The notes below the pieces were generated by a model. The model was not told the origin of the DNA. It was given only the letters and a program-made list of their open reading frames with translations, and made no database searches. The translations under genes and the position numbers were made by a program. From DATHTS01 sp041940425 (GTDB lineage: Bacteria > Acidobacteriota > Blastocatellia > Pyrinomonadales > Pyrinomonadaceae): a stretch of DNA of 64,000 nt. The stretch covers positions 1 to 64,000 of the forward strand of contig JBGTSF010000006.1 of NCBI GenBank assembly GCA_041940425.1, given 5' to 3'. Position 1 is the stretch's first letter. Every line of letters begins with the position of its first letter. Below are positions 16,179-24,767 of the stretch, piece after piece.

Positions 16179-16484
16179 ATGAAATTCCCCGGCGGATTTG
16201 ACATGAACGCGATGATGAAACAAGCCCAGCAGATGCAGGAGCAGATGGGCAAGGAAATGAAAAACACGGTCGTTGACGCATCGGCGGGCGGCGGCGCGGT
16301 GGCGGTAAAAATGCGCGGCGATTTTGAAGTTTTGGAACTCACCATCTCGCCCGATCTCGTCAAAGAAGGCGACACCGAAATGATCCAGGATTTAGCGGTC
16401 GCCGCGATCAACGAAGCGAAACGCAAGGTCGAAGAAAAACTCAAAGGTCAACTCGGCGGAATGCTGCCTCCGGGACTGCTTTAA
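16179..16484 (+). CDS. ybaB: YbaB/EbfC family nucleoid-associated protein
   Basis: A 101-residue protein with the family layout: Met/Gln-rich N-terminal helix (MNAMMKQAQQMQEQMGKEMK), central beta hairpin (GGGAVAVKMRGDFEVLELTISPDLV), and a C-terminal helix (MIQDLAVAAINEAKRKVEEK). YbaB/EbfC dimers bind DNA as tweezers and are almost always found just upstream of recR, as here. The start has AGGAG at a 9-nt spacing. A 76-nt word-built hairpin fills the gap to recR. Confidence 0.95.
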   Translation: MKFPGGFDMNAMMKQAQQMQEQMGKEMKNTVVDASAGGGAVAVKMRGDFEVLELTISPDLVKEGDTEMIQDLAVAAINEAKRKVEEKLKGQLGGMLPPGLL

Positions 16485-16486
16485 TC

Positions 16487-16562
16487 TTCGATTTGCGATT
16501 GCCGATTTGCGATTGAATTTTCGCAATTCTTCAAATCGCAAATCGAAAATCGAAAATCGAAA
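16487..16562. repeat. Word-built hairpin between ybaB and recR, GATTTGCGATT type
   Basis: The left part runs CGATTTGCGATTGCCGATTTGCGATTGAA and the right part is its imperfect reverse complement ending in three AAATCG words. It fills the whole intergenic space and abuts the recR ATG, so recR has no recognisable Shine-Dalgarno sequence. The A-rich repeat itself is its leader. Confidence 0.75.
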
Positions 16563-17177
16563 ATGCTAGAATATTCAGAACCCGTCGCCAAATTGATTGA
16601 CGAATTCAAACGCCTGCCGAGCGTCGGGCATAAATCCGCGCAACGCCTTGCGTTTTACATCTTGCGGCGACCGAAAGAAGAAGTCGAAAAACTCGTCGAA
16701 GCCTTACTCGAAGTCAAAGACAAGATCGTTTTTTGTTCCGTTTGCAACAATCTGACGGACGTTGATCCGTGTATGTATTGCAGTTCGGCGACGCGCGACC
16801 GTTCGATGATCTGCGTCGTCGAAGAACCTTATAATCTCGTGGCGGTCGAGAAAACTCGCTCTTACAAAGGCTTGTATCATATTCTGCACGGCTCGCTCTC
16901 ACCGATTCGCGGTGTCGGTCCCGACGAATTGATGCTTGCCAACCTTTTGCCGCGCCTGATGCCGAACAATAACGAGGGCGTGGAAGTCAAAGAAATAATC
17001 ATCGCCACCAATCCGACAACCGAAGGCGAAGCGACGGCAAATTATATTGCCCGACTTTTAAAACCGCTCGGCGTTCGCGTAACCAGAATCGCAATGGGAA
17101 TGCCCGTCGGTTCTGATCTCGAATTTGTTGACGAAGTTACGATGGATAAAGCACTAGCAAACAGACATGAAATTTAG
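16563..17177 (+). CDS. recR: Recombination mediator RecR
   Basis: 204 residues, the normal RecR length. An N-terminal helix-hairpin-helix (RLPSVGHKSAQRLAFY) is followed by a four-cysteine zinc finger (Cys58, Cys61, Cys70, Cys73), then a Toprim domain (MICVVEEPYNLVAVEKT, IIATNPTTEGEATANYIARLL), and a C-terminal Walker-B-like strand (VTRIAMGMPVGSDLEFVDEVT). RecR acts with RecF/RecO to load RecA on gapped DNA. It is downstream of ybaB in the conserved pair. Confidence 0.97.
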   Translation: MLEYSEPVAKLIDEFKRLPSVGHKSAQRLAFYILRRPKEEVEKLVEALLEVKDKIVFCSVCNNLTDVDPCMYCSSATRDRSMICVVEEPYNLVAVEKTRSYKGLYHILHGSLSPIRGVGPDELMLANLLPRLMPNNNEGVEVKEIIIATNPTTEGEATANYIARLLKPLGVRVTRIAMGMPVGSDLEFVDEVTMDKALANRHEI

Positions 17178-17180
17178 TTG

Positions 17181-17264
17181 GCAGTAGGCGGCGGCAGTTG
17201 GCAGTAAAAATCACTTTGACCAAACGAAAAACTGCCTACCGCCCCTGCCTACTGCCGCTTTTTT
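17181..17264. repeat. Word-built hairpin after recR, GGCAGTAGGC type
   Basis: The left arm from 17181 (GGCAGTAGGCGGCGGCAGTT) pairs imperfectly with the right arm near 17231-17258 (ACTGCCTACCGCCCCTGCCT and on). A run of T follows directly, as in an intrinsic terminator. The downstream acyltransferase ATG starts right at the T-run. The same words appear at 47285-47411. Confidence 0.72.
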
Positions 17265-18674
17265 ATGAACAGTGATGTTAAAACATTAAGCCTCGGTGAA
17301 ATGGTTCGCAATCGCCGGGGCAGTTTTGTTTATAAGTTTGTCGTTTTTATTTTCAGCGCGGCTCTCAGGCTTTTTTTTCGCCGCATCGAAACCGTTAATA
17401 AGGAAATCGTACCGAAAGACGATGCCGTGATTTTCGTGATGAATCATCCGAACGGTTTGATTGATCCCGCACTCGTTTTTGTCGCTCTGCCGCGAAAAAT
17501 TTCCTTCTTGGCAAAGTCCACACTCTTTAAAATGCCCGTTATTTCTTGGCTTTTGCGGACGGTCGAAGCTCTGCCTTTATATAGAAAAGTTGACGCGGGC
17601 GAGGACGTTTCCAAAAACAGACGGACTTTTGAAATGTGCGAAGCACTTTTGAGATCGGGCGGCGCAATCGCGCTTTTTCCTGAGGGCGTTTCGCATAATT
17701 CGCCGAAACTGATGCCGCTCAAAACAGGCGCGGCGCGCATCGCGCTCGGCGCAATTTCCGTTCATCAAACGGGAAAACCTTTAAATCTGAAAATCGTTCC
17801 GGTCGGGCTTTTTTACACGAGCAAAACGACTTTCCGTAGCGAAGCACTTCTGCATTTCGGCGAGCCGTTCGAGATTTTGCCCGTCGAACTCGACGAAGAA
17901 AATCAGCCGCCGCGCGAGGCGGTCAGAGAATTGACAAACCGGATCGAAAAGGCTCTCAAAGAAGTTACATTGAACGCCGAAACCGAGATGGAACTCGAAC
18001 GCGCCAACAAAGCCGAAAATCTTTTTTCGTCGGTTTCGGAAGGTTTGAATTTTGAAAGATCGCTGGCGGAAAGATTTACGTTTTTAAAGGAATATGTTTC
18101 AAAACCTTTCGAGAAAAGATATAAGACCGATAAAAAAAACAAACCACTCGAAGAAAGAATCGAAAGATACGAAGACAAACTTCGCGAGCTGAATATCGAA
18201 CCGGAAACGCTCTCGCTGACGCGGCATTCTTTCTGGTTCGTCGTGCGTTATTTTTTTCTGCGGCTTTATCTGATCTTGCTTTTCGCTCCGCTCTCATTGA
18301 TCGGCGCGATCCTGCATTTTCCGGCGTATCAAATTTGCCGGTTTGCCGCCGAACGCAAGACGCATCACGGCGTTGACGACATTGTTTCGACCGTCAAGAT
18401 TCTGGCGGCGATGGTCTTTATGCCGCTGACGTGGCTTATCTTAGCAATCGTTTTATATTTTAATTGGGGCTGGACGGTCGCGCTTCTTTCGGTTCCGGCG
18501 GCATTTATCTGCGGTTACGCCGCGCTTCGTTCGTGGGAAGAATTGGAAGACCTGCGCGGCTGGTTTCGCGCCGTTCAACTGTTTTATCTAAAGCGCGAGA
18601 TGTTTTTGCAGTTGATCGTCGAACGCCGAAACCTTCACGAGGAAATGGTGAAAACTGAAAAAGTGAAAAAGTGA
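17265..18674 (+). CDS. PlsC-like phospholipid acyltransferase
   Basis: A 469-residue acyltransferase. The catalytic His61 lies in NHPNGLID with Asp67 downstream (five residues between, as in the NHPN subgroup rather than the strict HX4D). FPEGVSH at about residue 138 is the substrate-phosphate motif. A C-terminal half absent from short PlsC proteins carries a charged helical region and two or three membrane spans (FFLRLYLILLFAPLSLIGAI, AAMVFMPLTWLILAIVLYF). It should esterify glycerol-phosphate or lysophosphatidate at the membrane. The last eight residues VKTEKVKK and the stop codon are encoded by the GTGAAAAAG word repeat at 18648-18679. Confidence 0.87.
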   Translation: MNSDVKTLSLGEMVRNRRGSFVYKFVVFIFSAALRLFFRRIETVNKEIVPKDDAVIFVMNHPNGLIDPALVFVALPRKISFLAKSTLFKMPVISWLLRTVEALPLYRKVDAGEDVSKNRRTFEMCEALLRSGGAIALFPEGVSHNSPKLMPLKTGAARIALGAISVHQTGKPLNLKIVPVGLFYTSKTTFRSEALLHFGEPFEILPVELDEENQPPREAVRELTNRIEKALKEVTLNAETEMELERANKAENLFSSVSEGLNFERSLAERFTFLKEYVSKPFEKRYKTDKKNKPLEERIERYEDKLRELNIEPETLSLTRHSFWFVVRYFFLRLYLILLFAPLSLIGAILHFPAYQICRFAAERKTHHGVDDIVSTVKILAAMVFMPLTWLILAIVLYFNWGWTVALLSVPAAFICGYAALRSWEELEDLRGWFRAVQLFYLKREMFLQLIVERRNLHEEMVKTEKVKK

Positions 18675-18737
18675 AAAAGTTTCGTTTGCAAATTCAACAA
18701 AAACCTTTTTCACTTTTCAACTTTTCCGCTTTTTCAC
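18648..18737. repeat. Word-built hairpin, GTGAAAAAG type, overlapping a coding end
   Basis: The left arm at 18648-18679 repeats GTGAAAAAG-like words three times. The right arm at 18705-18737 is its reverse complement in variant form (CTTTTTCACTTTTCAACTTT and on). The left arm contains the stop of the plus-strand acyltransferase and the right arm ends 1 nt from the stop of the minus-strand phosphoribosyltransferase. The hairpin therefore serves both converging genes. Confidence 0.85.
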
Positions 18738-18738
18738 A

Positions 18739-19353
18739 CTAAAATCTGACCGTTTCTTCCGGCGCGTCGTTGCCTTCAGCCGATTGCCATTGATCGGCTG
18801 AAGCATAAAAGCTGCATTCGAAATCCGTCAGCGAATGAATCTTTACGCCGTCAATCTCGTCGGGCGCGTCCTGAAACCGGACGATCGCGCCGCAGCCGAT
18901 GATTTCCGCGCCCAGTTCTTCCTTAACTACTTTGCAGGTTTCCTCGATGGCTTTTCCCGTGCGGATCAGATCGTCAACGATGATGCATGGATGAACTTCG
19001 CTGTCTTTCAGATACTGCCGAAACCGCCGCGTTCCGTTTTCGATCTCCGTCCAGTAGATCTGTTCCGCGCCGAGTGCTTCGCGCACGCCGAACGCGACGG
19101 GAATGCCGCCCGGACTCGGACTAATGATCGAAATTTTCGGCAGACGGGAAGAAATCGCTTTGTCCGTCCGAAATTTGCGGCTCAGAGCGACCGCTAAAAC
19201 GCGCGCCGTATCGTAAAAACGAAATGCCAGAGGCATCTGAAAATAATGCGAGGCGTGCGTTCCGTTCGGATAAACGAAATGCCCTCTGCGGTGCGCGCCC
19301 GTTTTGTCCAGGATTTCCATAACCTTTTCCGGCGCGGGAATTAAATTAACCAT
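18739..19353 (-). CDS. pyrE: Orotate phosphoribosyltransferase-like protein
   Basis: A 204-residue type I phosphoribosyltransferase. The PRPP-binding signature is CIIVDDLIRTGKAIEE at about residue 123, and the N-terminal part GHFVYPNGTHASHYFQMPL resembles the orotate PRTase GHF..SG/NGxHS region. PyrE converts orotate plus PRPP to OMP in pyrimidine synthesis. Some flexible-loop residues differ from well-studied PyrE, so another orotate-PRTase-like role is possible. It converges on the acyltransferase at a shared hairpin and stands alone. Confidence 0.75.
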   Translation of the reverse strand: MVNLIPAPEKVMEILDKTGAHRRGHFVYPNGTHASHYFQMPLAFRFYDTARVLAVALSRKFRTDKAISSRLPKISIISPSPGGIPVAFGVREALGAEQIYWTEIENGTRRFRQYLKDSEVHPCIIVDDLIRTGKAIEETCKVVKEELGAEIIGCGAIVRFQDAPDEIDGVKIHSLTDFECSFYASADQWQSAEGNDAPEETVRF

Positions 19354-19437
19354 TTTTTTATTTTTTCTCTCCGATATTAATATTTTTAAATAAAAGCCAA
19401 TACCATCTTACATTGCGCGGGCGCGTTTTCTCAAAAA

Positions 19438-19902
19438 TCAAATCCTGGATTTTAGAAAATTTTCGAATAAAAATTTTTGCGCCGCGCTCATTTCGGCAGG
19501 AAGCCGGTCAATCGCAAACCAGCCCGCGCTTTTTATTTCGCGGCTCAAGACTTCGGGTTCGCCTTCGGCTTCCGCGCTGAGTAAAATTTCGATATGGCGA
19601 CCGATCGTTCGAACGCGCAGCATTTTTATATTCGTTATTTCGAGACCGACTTCTTCCAAAATCTCGCGGCTGACGGTTTGTTCGGGCTGTTCGCCGTAAT
19701 TCATAAATCCGCCGGGAACGCCCCATCCGCTTTTCGGGCGCAAAACGTGGTCGAGCAGTAAAATTTCGTTTTTAGAATTCGTCACGATCGCGCCGGCTGA
19801 AACGGTAAATGTTTTCTGCGTTGTGCGGATGATTCTCAATCTCACGCGGCGGGGCGTTTTTTTCCAGATTTTACCGATTATCTCCTTGAACATTTCAGGC
19901 AA
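19438..19902 (-). CDS. Nudix hydrolase
   Basis: 154 residues with an intact Nudix box: GGFMNYGEQPEQTVSREILE then EVGLEI (Gx5Ex7REUxEExGU), around residues 75-98. The N-terminal stretch is basic and helical (RRVRLRIIRTTQKTFTVSAG). Nudix enzymes cleave nucleoside diphosphates linked to another moiety; substrate unknown. It is transcribed away from the reprolysin-like protease across a 144-nt shared promoter region. Confidence 0.92.
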   Translation of the reverse strand: MPEMFKEIIGKIWKKTPRRVRLRIIRTTQKTFTVSAGAIVTNSKNEILLLDHVLRPKSGWGVPGGFMNYGEQPEQTVSREILEEVGLEITNIKMLRVRTIGRHIEILLSAEAEGEPEVLSREIKSAGWFAIDRLPAEMSAAQKFLFENFLKSRI

Positions 19903-19951
19903 ACTAATTTATACTCCCGACATCTTTTTTCCTTCCATTTTTCTGGAAGTT

Positions 19952-19983
19952 ATACATTGTTTAATCTTTTTAAAACAATGTAT
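19952..19983. promoter_or_regulatory. Palindrome in the Nudix/protease divergent promoter region
   Basis: ATACATTGTTT (19952-19962) and AAACAATGTAT (19973-19983) are perfect 11-nt inverted arms around a 10-nt loop. ATGAG and CTCAT follow at 19982-19997. The location between two divergent start codons favours an operator over a terminator. No regulator is assigned. Confidence 0.35.
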
Positions 19984-20046
19984 GAGAAAGCTCTCATAAA
20001 ATGCCCCTAAAAAATCTAGATACTATCTTTCCTGTTGGAGGAATTA

Positions 20047-22083
20047 ATGTCAAAAATGAGTATTGGTTTGTTTAAATCGCAGGCAGCTTTGTGTTTTGCT
20101 CTTATTTTTTCAGTTAATATTTTCGCACAAAGCGACGCGCTGAAAAACGATCTGAATAAGTCGTTCAAAAGATTCGATGTCGTTCGCGTCGGCGGTGACG
20201 CTCTGCGGCAGGTTGAAAACGGTCGTTCGCTGACGATCCCGACCGCCGAAAGAAGTTTTCATTTGAATCTGATTCCGAATGATCTGCGTTCATCGCGTTA
20301 CCGCGCCGAAGCGGCGACTGCCGGAGGCGTGATTCCGCTCGAAAAAAGCGATGAAGTCAACACCTATAAAGGCTCGGTCGAAGGCGACAGCTTTTCGCAG
20401 GTGCGTCTGACGGTTGATAAAGAGATGATCGCCGGTTATTTCATTTCCGCCGGAAGCCGTTATTTTATCGAACCGGCAAACCGTTATTCCGAATTCGCTT
20501 CGAAAAATGATTTTGTCGTTTACAAGGAAGGCGATTTTTTAAACAGCGAAGGGCTGGCATGTTATTCCGAACTTCAGGAAAGCATCGAGTCGGGAAAAAA
20601 GAATGTTTTTTCAAACGGAACCGCCGATCTGACCGGAATGCGCGTCATCGAACTGGCGACCGAAGCCGATTTTGAATACGTCAGTATGTATGGCGGCGCG
20701 TCGGCTTCAAACAATCAGATTCTGAGCATTCTGAATATGGTCGAAGGGCTTTATGAGAACGAACTCGGTTTGACGATCGAAGTCGTTTACCAGCATGCTT
20801 GGACGACCGCCGATTCGTATTCGACATCTAATCCCGGAACCGATCCGAATTGTCAGACAGCGATCGGCAGGGTTTTATGTAATTTCAAAAACTACTGGAA
20901 CGCCAATTTTCCGGTATCGCAGAATCCGCGCGACACGGCGCATTTATGGTCGGGAAAATCGAATATTCAAAATCAGGGATTTGCTTTTTTAAGCGTCGTT
21001 TGCAGTCCGACATCGGCTTACGGCGTGAGCGGAACAAGCCCGTGGGAAGAAGCGAGACTTTTGGTTCCGGCGCACGAGATCGGACATAATCTCGGCGCGA
21101 ATCACGCCGACGCCGCGCAAAGCTGTGCCAATACTTTGATGAATTCGGGATTGGTTCTTGGCGTTACGCAGTTTTCGTTCTGCGCGTTTTCACGCTCGGA
21201 AATATCGAGTTTTACCGGATCGAACGGCGGATGTCTTACGCCGCGAACGACGGCTTCCACGCGCTTTGATTTTGACGGCGACCGGAAAGCCGACATCGCC
21301 GTTTTTCGTCCTTCAAACGGTGTCTGGTATCTCAATAACAGCACGAACGGTTTTAACGCTTTTCATTTTGGTCAGAACGGCGACAAACCCGTTTCGGCTG
21401 ATTACGACGGCGACGGCAAATCGGACGCGGCGGTTTATCGTGGCGGTGTTTGGTATTTTTTGAGAAGCTCGAACGGCTCGTTTCACGCCGTTCAATTCGG
21501 GCTTGCCGACGACATTCCGACTCCGGCTGATTTCGACGGCGACGGCAAAGCCGACATCGCGGTTTTCCGTCCTTCAAACGGCGTGTGGCACTTTTTAAAC
21601 AGCAGTAACGGCGCGTATTCGTCCGTTCATTTCGGCTTGACCGGCGATGTTCCGGTCGCGGGCGATTACGACGGCGACGGCAAAGCGGACATCAATCTTT
21701 TCCGTCCGTCGAACGGTGTCTGGTATCGGCTGAACAGCAGTAACGGCGCGTTTTTCGCCGCTCATTTCGGTTTGAGCGAAGACAAACCGCTTTCGGGCGA
21801 TTTTGACGGCGACGGCAAAAACGATCTGGCTGTTTTCCGTCCGTCAAACGGCGCGTGGTATATTCTGCGGAGTTCGAACGGCGCGTTTCAAGCGGTCGGT
21901 TTCGGTTTGTCGGAAGATATTCCGACACCGGCTGATTTCGACGGCGACGGCAAGGCGGACATCGCCGTCTTTCGTCCTTCAAATGGTGTCTGGTATCGCC
22001 TGAACAGCGGCAACGGCGCGTTTGCCGCGTTTCAGTTCGGATTAAGCGCGGACAATCCCGTTCAATCTTATTACATCAGGTGA
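20047..22083 (+). CDS. Reprolysin-like metalloprotease with FG-GAP repeats
   Basis: 678 residues. The start is ATG 20047 with GGAGG at 20037-20041; a longer TTG start at 20035 overlaps that RBS and is rejected. Signal peptide to about residue 27 (ALCFALIFSVNIFAQ), pro-domain, then an M12B-type catalytic domain: HEIGHNLGANH at residues 343-353 (His343, Glu344, His347, His353) with a downstream Met-turn in NTLMNSG. Residues from about 407 to the end are six tandem 45-residue FG-GAP/VCBS-type units, each DFDGDGKADIAVFRPSNGVW-like, which bind calcium and often mediate surface or substrate attachment. A similar C-terminal module is in the protein at 53018-56356. Alone on its transcript. Confidence 0.93.
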   Translation: MSKMSIGLFKSQAALCFALIFSVNIFAQSDALKNDLNKSFKRFDVVRVGGDALRQVENGRSLTIPTAERSFHLNLIPNDLRSSRYRAEAATAGGVIPLEKSDEVNTYKGSVEGDSFSQVRLTVDKEMIAGYFISAGSRYFIEPANRYSEFASKNDFVVYKEGDFLNSEGLACYSELQESIESGKKNVFSNGTADLTGMRVIELATEADFEYVSMYGGASASNNQILSILNMVEGLYENELGLTIEVVYQHAWTTADSYSTSNPGTDPNCQTAIGRVLCNFKNYWNANFPVSQNPRDTAHLWSGKSNIQNQGFAFLSVVCSPTSAYGVSGTSPWEEARLLVPAHEIGHNLGANHADAAQSCANTLMNSGLVLGVTQFSFCAFSRSEISSFTGSNGGCLTPRTTASTRFDFDGDRKADIAVFRPSNGVWYLNNSTNGFNAFHFGQNGDKPVSADYDGDGKSDAAVYRGGVWYFLRSSNGSFHAVQFGLADDIPTPADFDGDGKADIAVFRPSNGVWHFLNSSNGAYSSVHFGLTGDVPVAGDYDGDGKADINLFRPSNGVWYRLNSSNGAFFAAHFGLSEDKPLSGDFDGDGKNDLAVFRPSNGAWYILRSSNGAFQAVGFGLSEDIPTPADFDGDGKADIAVFRPSNGVWYRLNSGNGAFAAFQFGLSADNPVQSYYIR

Positions 22084-22152
22084 AAATATAGCGGTCAGTG
22101 TGCTGATTGCTTGGCTGAAAAAATCGCTTTCTGATGATTAAAAAGATAACAA

Positions 22153-22238
22153 CTTCGGAATAGATAATAGGTGATAGCTGATAGATGAAAGATAAAAATC
22201 TATCAGCTATCAGCTCGAATCTCGAATCTATTCCGAAG
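22153..22238. repeat. Word-built hairpin with CTTCGGAATA cap
   Basis: Outer arms CTTCGGAATAGAT (22153-22165) and ATCTATTCCGAAG (22226-22238) enclose inner arms GATAGCTGATAGAT (22173-22186) and ATCTATCAGCTATC (22199-22212). It lies 70 nt past the protease stop and before a conventional terminator. The CTTCGGAATA cap recurs at 27400. Confidence 0.82.
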
Positions 22239-22269
22239 CGGTTTCTTTTATCATAAAATCTGAAACGCA

Positions 22270-22310
22270 CGAAAAAAGGAATGCTTCAATTTGAAGCATT
22301 CCTTTTTTCG
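22270..22310. terminator. Bidirectional intrinsic terminator
   Basis: CGAAAAAAGGAATGCTTCAA is followed almost directly by its reverse complement ending CCTTTTTTCG, giving a 19-20 bp stem with almost no loop and a T-run on either strand. It separates the converging reprolysin-like and M4 protease genes. Confidence 0.85.
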
Positions 22311-22353
22311 TTTGTCGAAAACCGAAGTTTTCGGTCAAAAGTTTCACCGCGTG

Positions 22354-24483
22354 TTACTTCAGCGACGCGCTGTCAACGCGGAAAGTCGTCGCCAGCGAAC
22401 TGTCGGTCGTGGCGCGGAACTGAACGCGAACCGTCTGTCCCTTATACGCCGCCAAACTCAGCGATTTTTGCGAATAAACTCCGGCAGTGCCTTTATTCAG
22501 ATTGCTGTATGTCGCCAGAGTGGTCAGCAATGTTCCCGAAGTATTGCGGACTTCGACAAACAATTTATCATATTGCGTCGTCGTCGTCGTTTCACTCGAA
22601 GTAACATTGAGCCAGAAGGTCAAAGTTCCGGTCGCCGTCGAAGGAATCGTTACCGTCTGGTAGCTCTGACCCGAAGTATTATTGTTCACGCCGAAATAAA
22701 TATAGCCCGTTCCGGCTTGCGGATAATTTCCGTTGGCAATATAGAAATAACCCGTTCCCGAACCGACCCACGGGCTGGCTGACCCTTCAAATCCGCCGTT
22801 GACGAGCAGTTCACTGCCCGACGGTGTCGGAGTCGGCGTGCCGCCCGGACAAGTTCCCACGCCGACGGCGCACCATGCGGCGGCTGTCGTGTTGTATTGC
22901 GAACTGGTCGAGCCGAAAAGATCGGTCGCCGAATTGAGCATCGCCGTTCTCGCGCCCGAAAAATTCGTGCTTGAAGTCATATAGATGCTCAGAGCGCGAT
23001 ACCAGATTTTTGCCGCGTCGGTCGTTCCCATTCCGGTAACGGTTACGCCGCTCAAATGATGCGTGCCGCCTGCCGCCGCCAGATGAAAGGCTTTATTGGC
23101 GATGCCGGAATTGATGTGAACGCCGCCGTTGTCAGCCGAGCCGGTATAGCGTTCCGAATAATGATCGGGATCGTCGTCGGCAGTATAGCCGCCGTTGCCC
23201 GCCAGATGCGGATTGTCCATATAGCGCAGCGCGTCGCCCGAAGTTCCCGGCGTGTAAGCCTGTTCGCCGATCTTCCAGGTGTCGGATGTGGGCGAACCGC
23301 CGCGCGCGTAAAGTTCGACCATCGCGCCGAAAACGTCCGACATTGATTCGTTGAGTGCGCCCGATTCGTTAGCATAAGTCAGATTTGCTTCATACTGCGT
23401 GATGCCGTGCGTCATCTCGTGACCGGCAATATCGAGCGTCGTCAAAGGCGAAAACGTCGTGCCGTTGCCGTCGCCGTAAGTCATCATATTCTGATACCAG
23501 AAAGCGTTGTTGTAATTGTTTCCGAAATGAACGCGCGATGAAACCAGGCTGATCGAACTGTTAGCGGCGGCGGTCGTCGTACCGGGACCGTTCGAACCGT
23601 TGATGCCGTTGCGCCCGTGAACGCTCTGGAAATAATCGTAAGTTTTCGCCGCACCGTAATGCGCGTCAACTCCGGCGCGTTCATTGGTCGCCGTCCACGA
23701 ATCATCCGTGCCGGTAAAGCGCGACTGCGTGCCGCCCGTGCCGGTCGTCGTGTTGCCGGTGTTGTTCATATTGAACGTTCCCATCCGGCGCGTCAGGTCT
23801 TCCATATAATAGGTCGAGCCGCTCTGCGAAGTGGTGATCGTTACCGTTCCGCTATAGAGCGAACTGCCTGTGCCGGTTTGCAGATTGTCGTAGCCGAAAA
23901 CCTTTTCGCCCGTTTGCGCGTCAATAAAAACGACCGGCGCGGTCGGTTCGGCATCGCCCATAATGCGCGGCGTTTCGACGCGGTAAACTAAATGATCGCG
24001 TTCTGTTCCGCGAAAGACGAAAAGCTCGACGCTCGATTCGCCGCCGCCGAGTTTCGCCCGCCCGCGATACATATCAACCGCCATCTGATAGGCGTCTTTT
24101 TCGGAAAAATTCGGTTCCGTATTGACCGTGATACCTTCTTTTAGATCGTCCGTGATGGTCGAAAGCTCGCCGTCTTTCCTTAGATGAACGATGGCTTCGC
24201 CTTCCCAGACGGGAATGCCGTTGACGGTTTGACGGACGCGCGTATGCGCCATGTCGAGTTCGTCAATCTCGACCGTTTGGATTTGAAATTCATCCACGTT
24301 ACCGATGGCGCGCTGCGCGCCGCGCTCGCGTAAGATGTTAAGACTGATCTGTTTGGCTTGTTCGAGTTCGTCCTGTGTGCCTTTTTCAAAAACAGGCTTT
24401 TTCGCTCCGGCTTTATCAGAAATCAAGCCGAAAATGACGAAACCGATGCCGAAAACCAACAATATACTAAGAATTTTTTTCAC
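22354..24483 (-). CDS. Thermolysin-like M4 family zinc metalloprotease
   Basis: 709 residues from GTG 24481-24483, which has GGAG 10 nt upstream and begins a normal signal peptide (KKILSILLVFGIGFVIFG). The longer frame to 24546 lacks these. An FTP/PepSY propeptide (to about residue 190) precedes the M4 domain. Zinc site HEMTH is at 355-359 with the third ligand in ALNESMSD (Glu379), and His in DNGGVHINSGIANKAFHLAA is the transition-state histidine. After residue 550 a Pro/Thr linker leads to a C-terminal beta-sandwich (SELLVNGGFEG to the end) of carbohydrate-binding type. Secreted endopeptidase. Confidence 0.94.
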   Translation of the reverse strand: MKKILSILLVFGIGFVIFGLISDKAGAKKPVFEKGTQDELEQAKQISLNILRERGAQRAIGNVDEFQIQTVEIDELDMAHTRVRQTVNGIPVWEGEAIVHLRKDGELSTITDDLKEGITVNTEPNFSEKDAYQMAVDMYRGRAKLGGGESSVELFVFRGTERDHLVYRVETPRIMGDAEPTAPVVFIDAQTGEKVFGYDNLQTGTGSSLYSGTVTITTSQSGSTYYMEDLTRRMGTFNMNNTGNTTTGTGGTQSRFTGTDDSWTATNERAGVDAHYGAAKTYDYFQSVHGRNGINGSNGPGTTTAAANSSISLVSSRVHFGNNYNNAFWYQNMMTYGDGNGTTFSPLTTLDIAGHEMTHGITQYEANLTYANESGALNESMSDVFGAMVELYARGGSPTSDTWKIGEQAYTPGTSGDALRYMDNPHLAGNGGYTADDDPDHYSERYTGSADNGGVHINSGIANKAFHLAAAGGTHHLSGVTVTGMGTTDAAKIWYRALSIYMTSSTNFSGARTAMLNSATDLFGSTSSQYNTTAAAWCAVGVGTCPGGTPTPTPSGSELLVNGGFEGSASPWVGSGTGYFYIANGNYPQAGTGYIYFGVNNNTSGQSYQTVTIPSTATGTLTFWLNVTSSETTTTTQYDKLFVEVRNTSGTLLTTLATYSNLNKGTAGVYSQKSLSLAAYKGQTVRVQFRATTDSSLATTFRVDSASLK

Positions 24484-24767
24484 GCTCTTTTGTCTCCTAG
24501 GGATAAAATTTAAAATTCGCTGATATATATCAAGCCGTATAAACACAGAGACGCAAAATTACTTAGGGCGCGAAAATTATTAAGTTTTCGGGGGTGTAGT
24601 TCGGGTCTTCAATTGTGGTAGAAAAACCCGGAAAAGAACTGTTAAAATTTCTTATAAATTTAAGAAAGTGTAGTCGAGTTTAGCACTAATATTTTTGGTG
24701 TCAAGGCAAAAACTTCTTAAAAACGGCAAAATTACAAAAAAATATTAAAAAAATTTTAGTCCGCGAA
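24484..24767. other. Intergenic region upstream of the M4 protease
   Basis: 284 nt between divergent genes. AACACAGAGACGCAAA at 24542-24557 looks like a solo relative of the hairpin words but has no complementary mate nearby. Otherwise AT-rich, with no gene seen. Confidence 0.5.

Noticed and set aside
20035..20046. TTG start for the reprolysin-like protease
   Set aside because: It lies inside the GGAGG ribosome-binding site of the better ATG at 20047.
21260..22080. Evenly spaced near-identical 135-nt repeats that could be taken for a CRISPR-like or satellite array
   Set aside because: They are in-frame FG-GAP units of the metalloprotease, with coding-type substitution.
22281..22782. Plus-strand frames over the 3' end of the M4 protease gene
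   Set aside because: They are shadows of the minus-strand protease and begin in the terminator.
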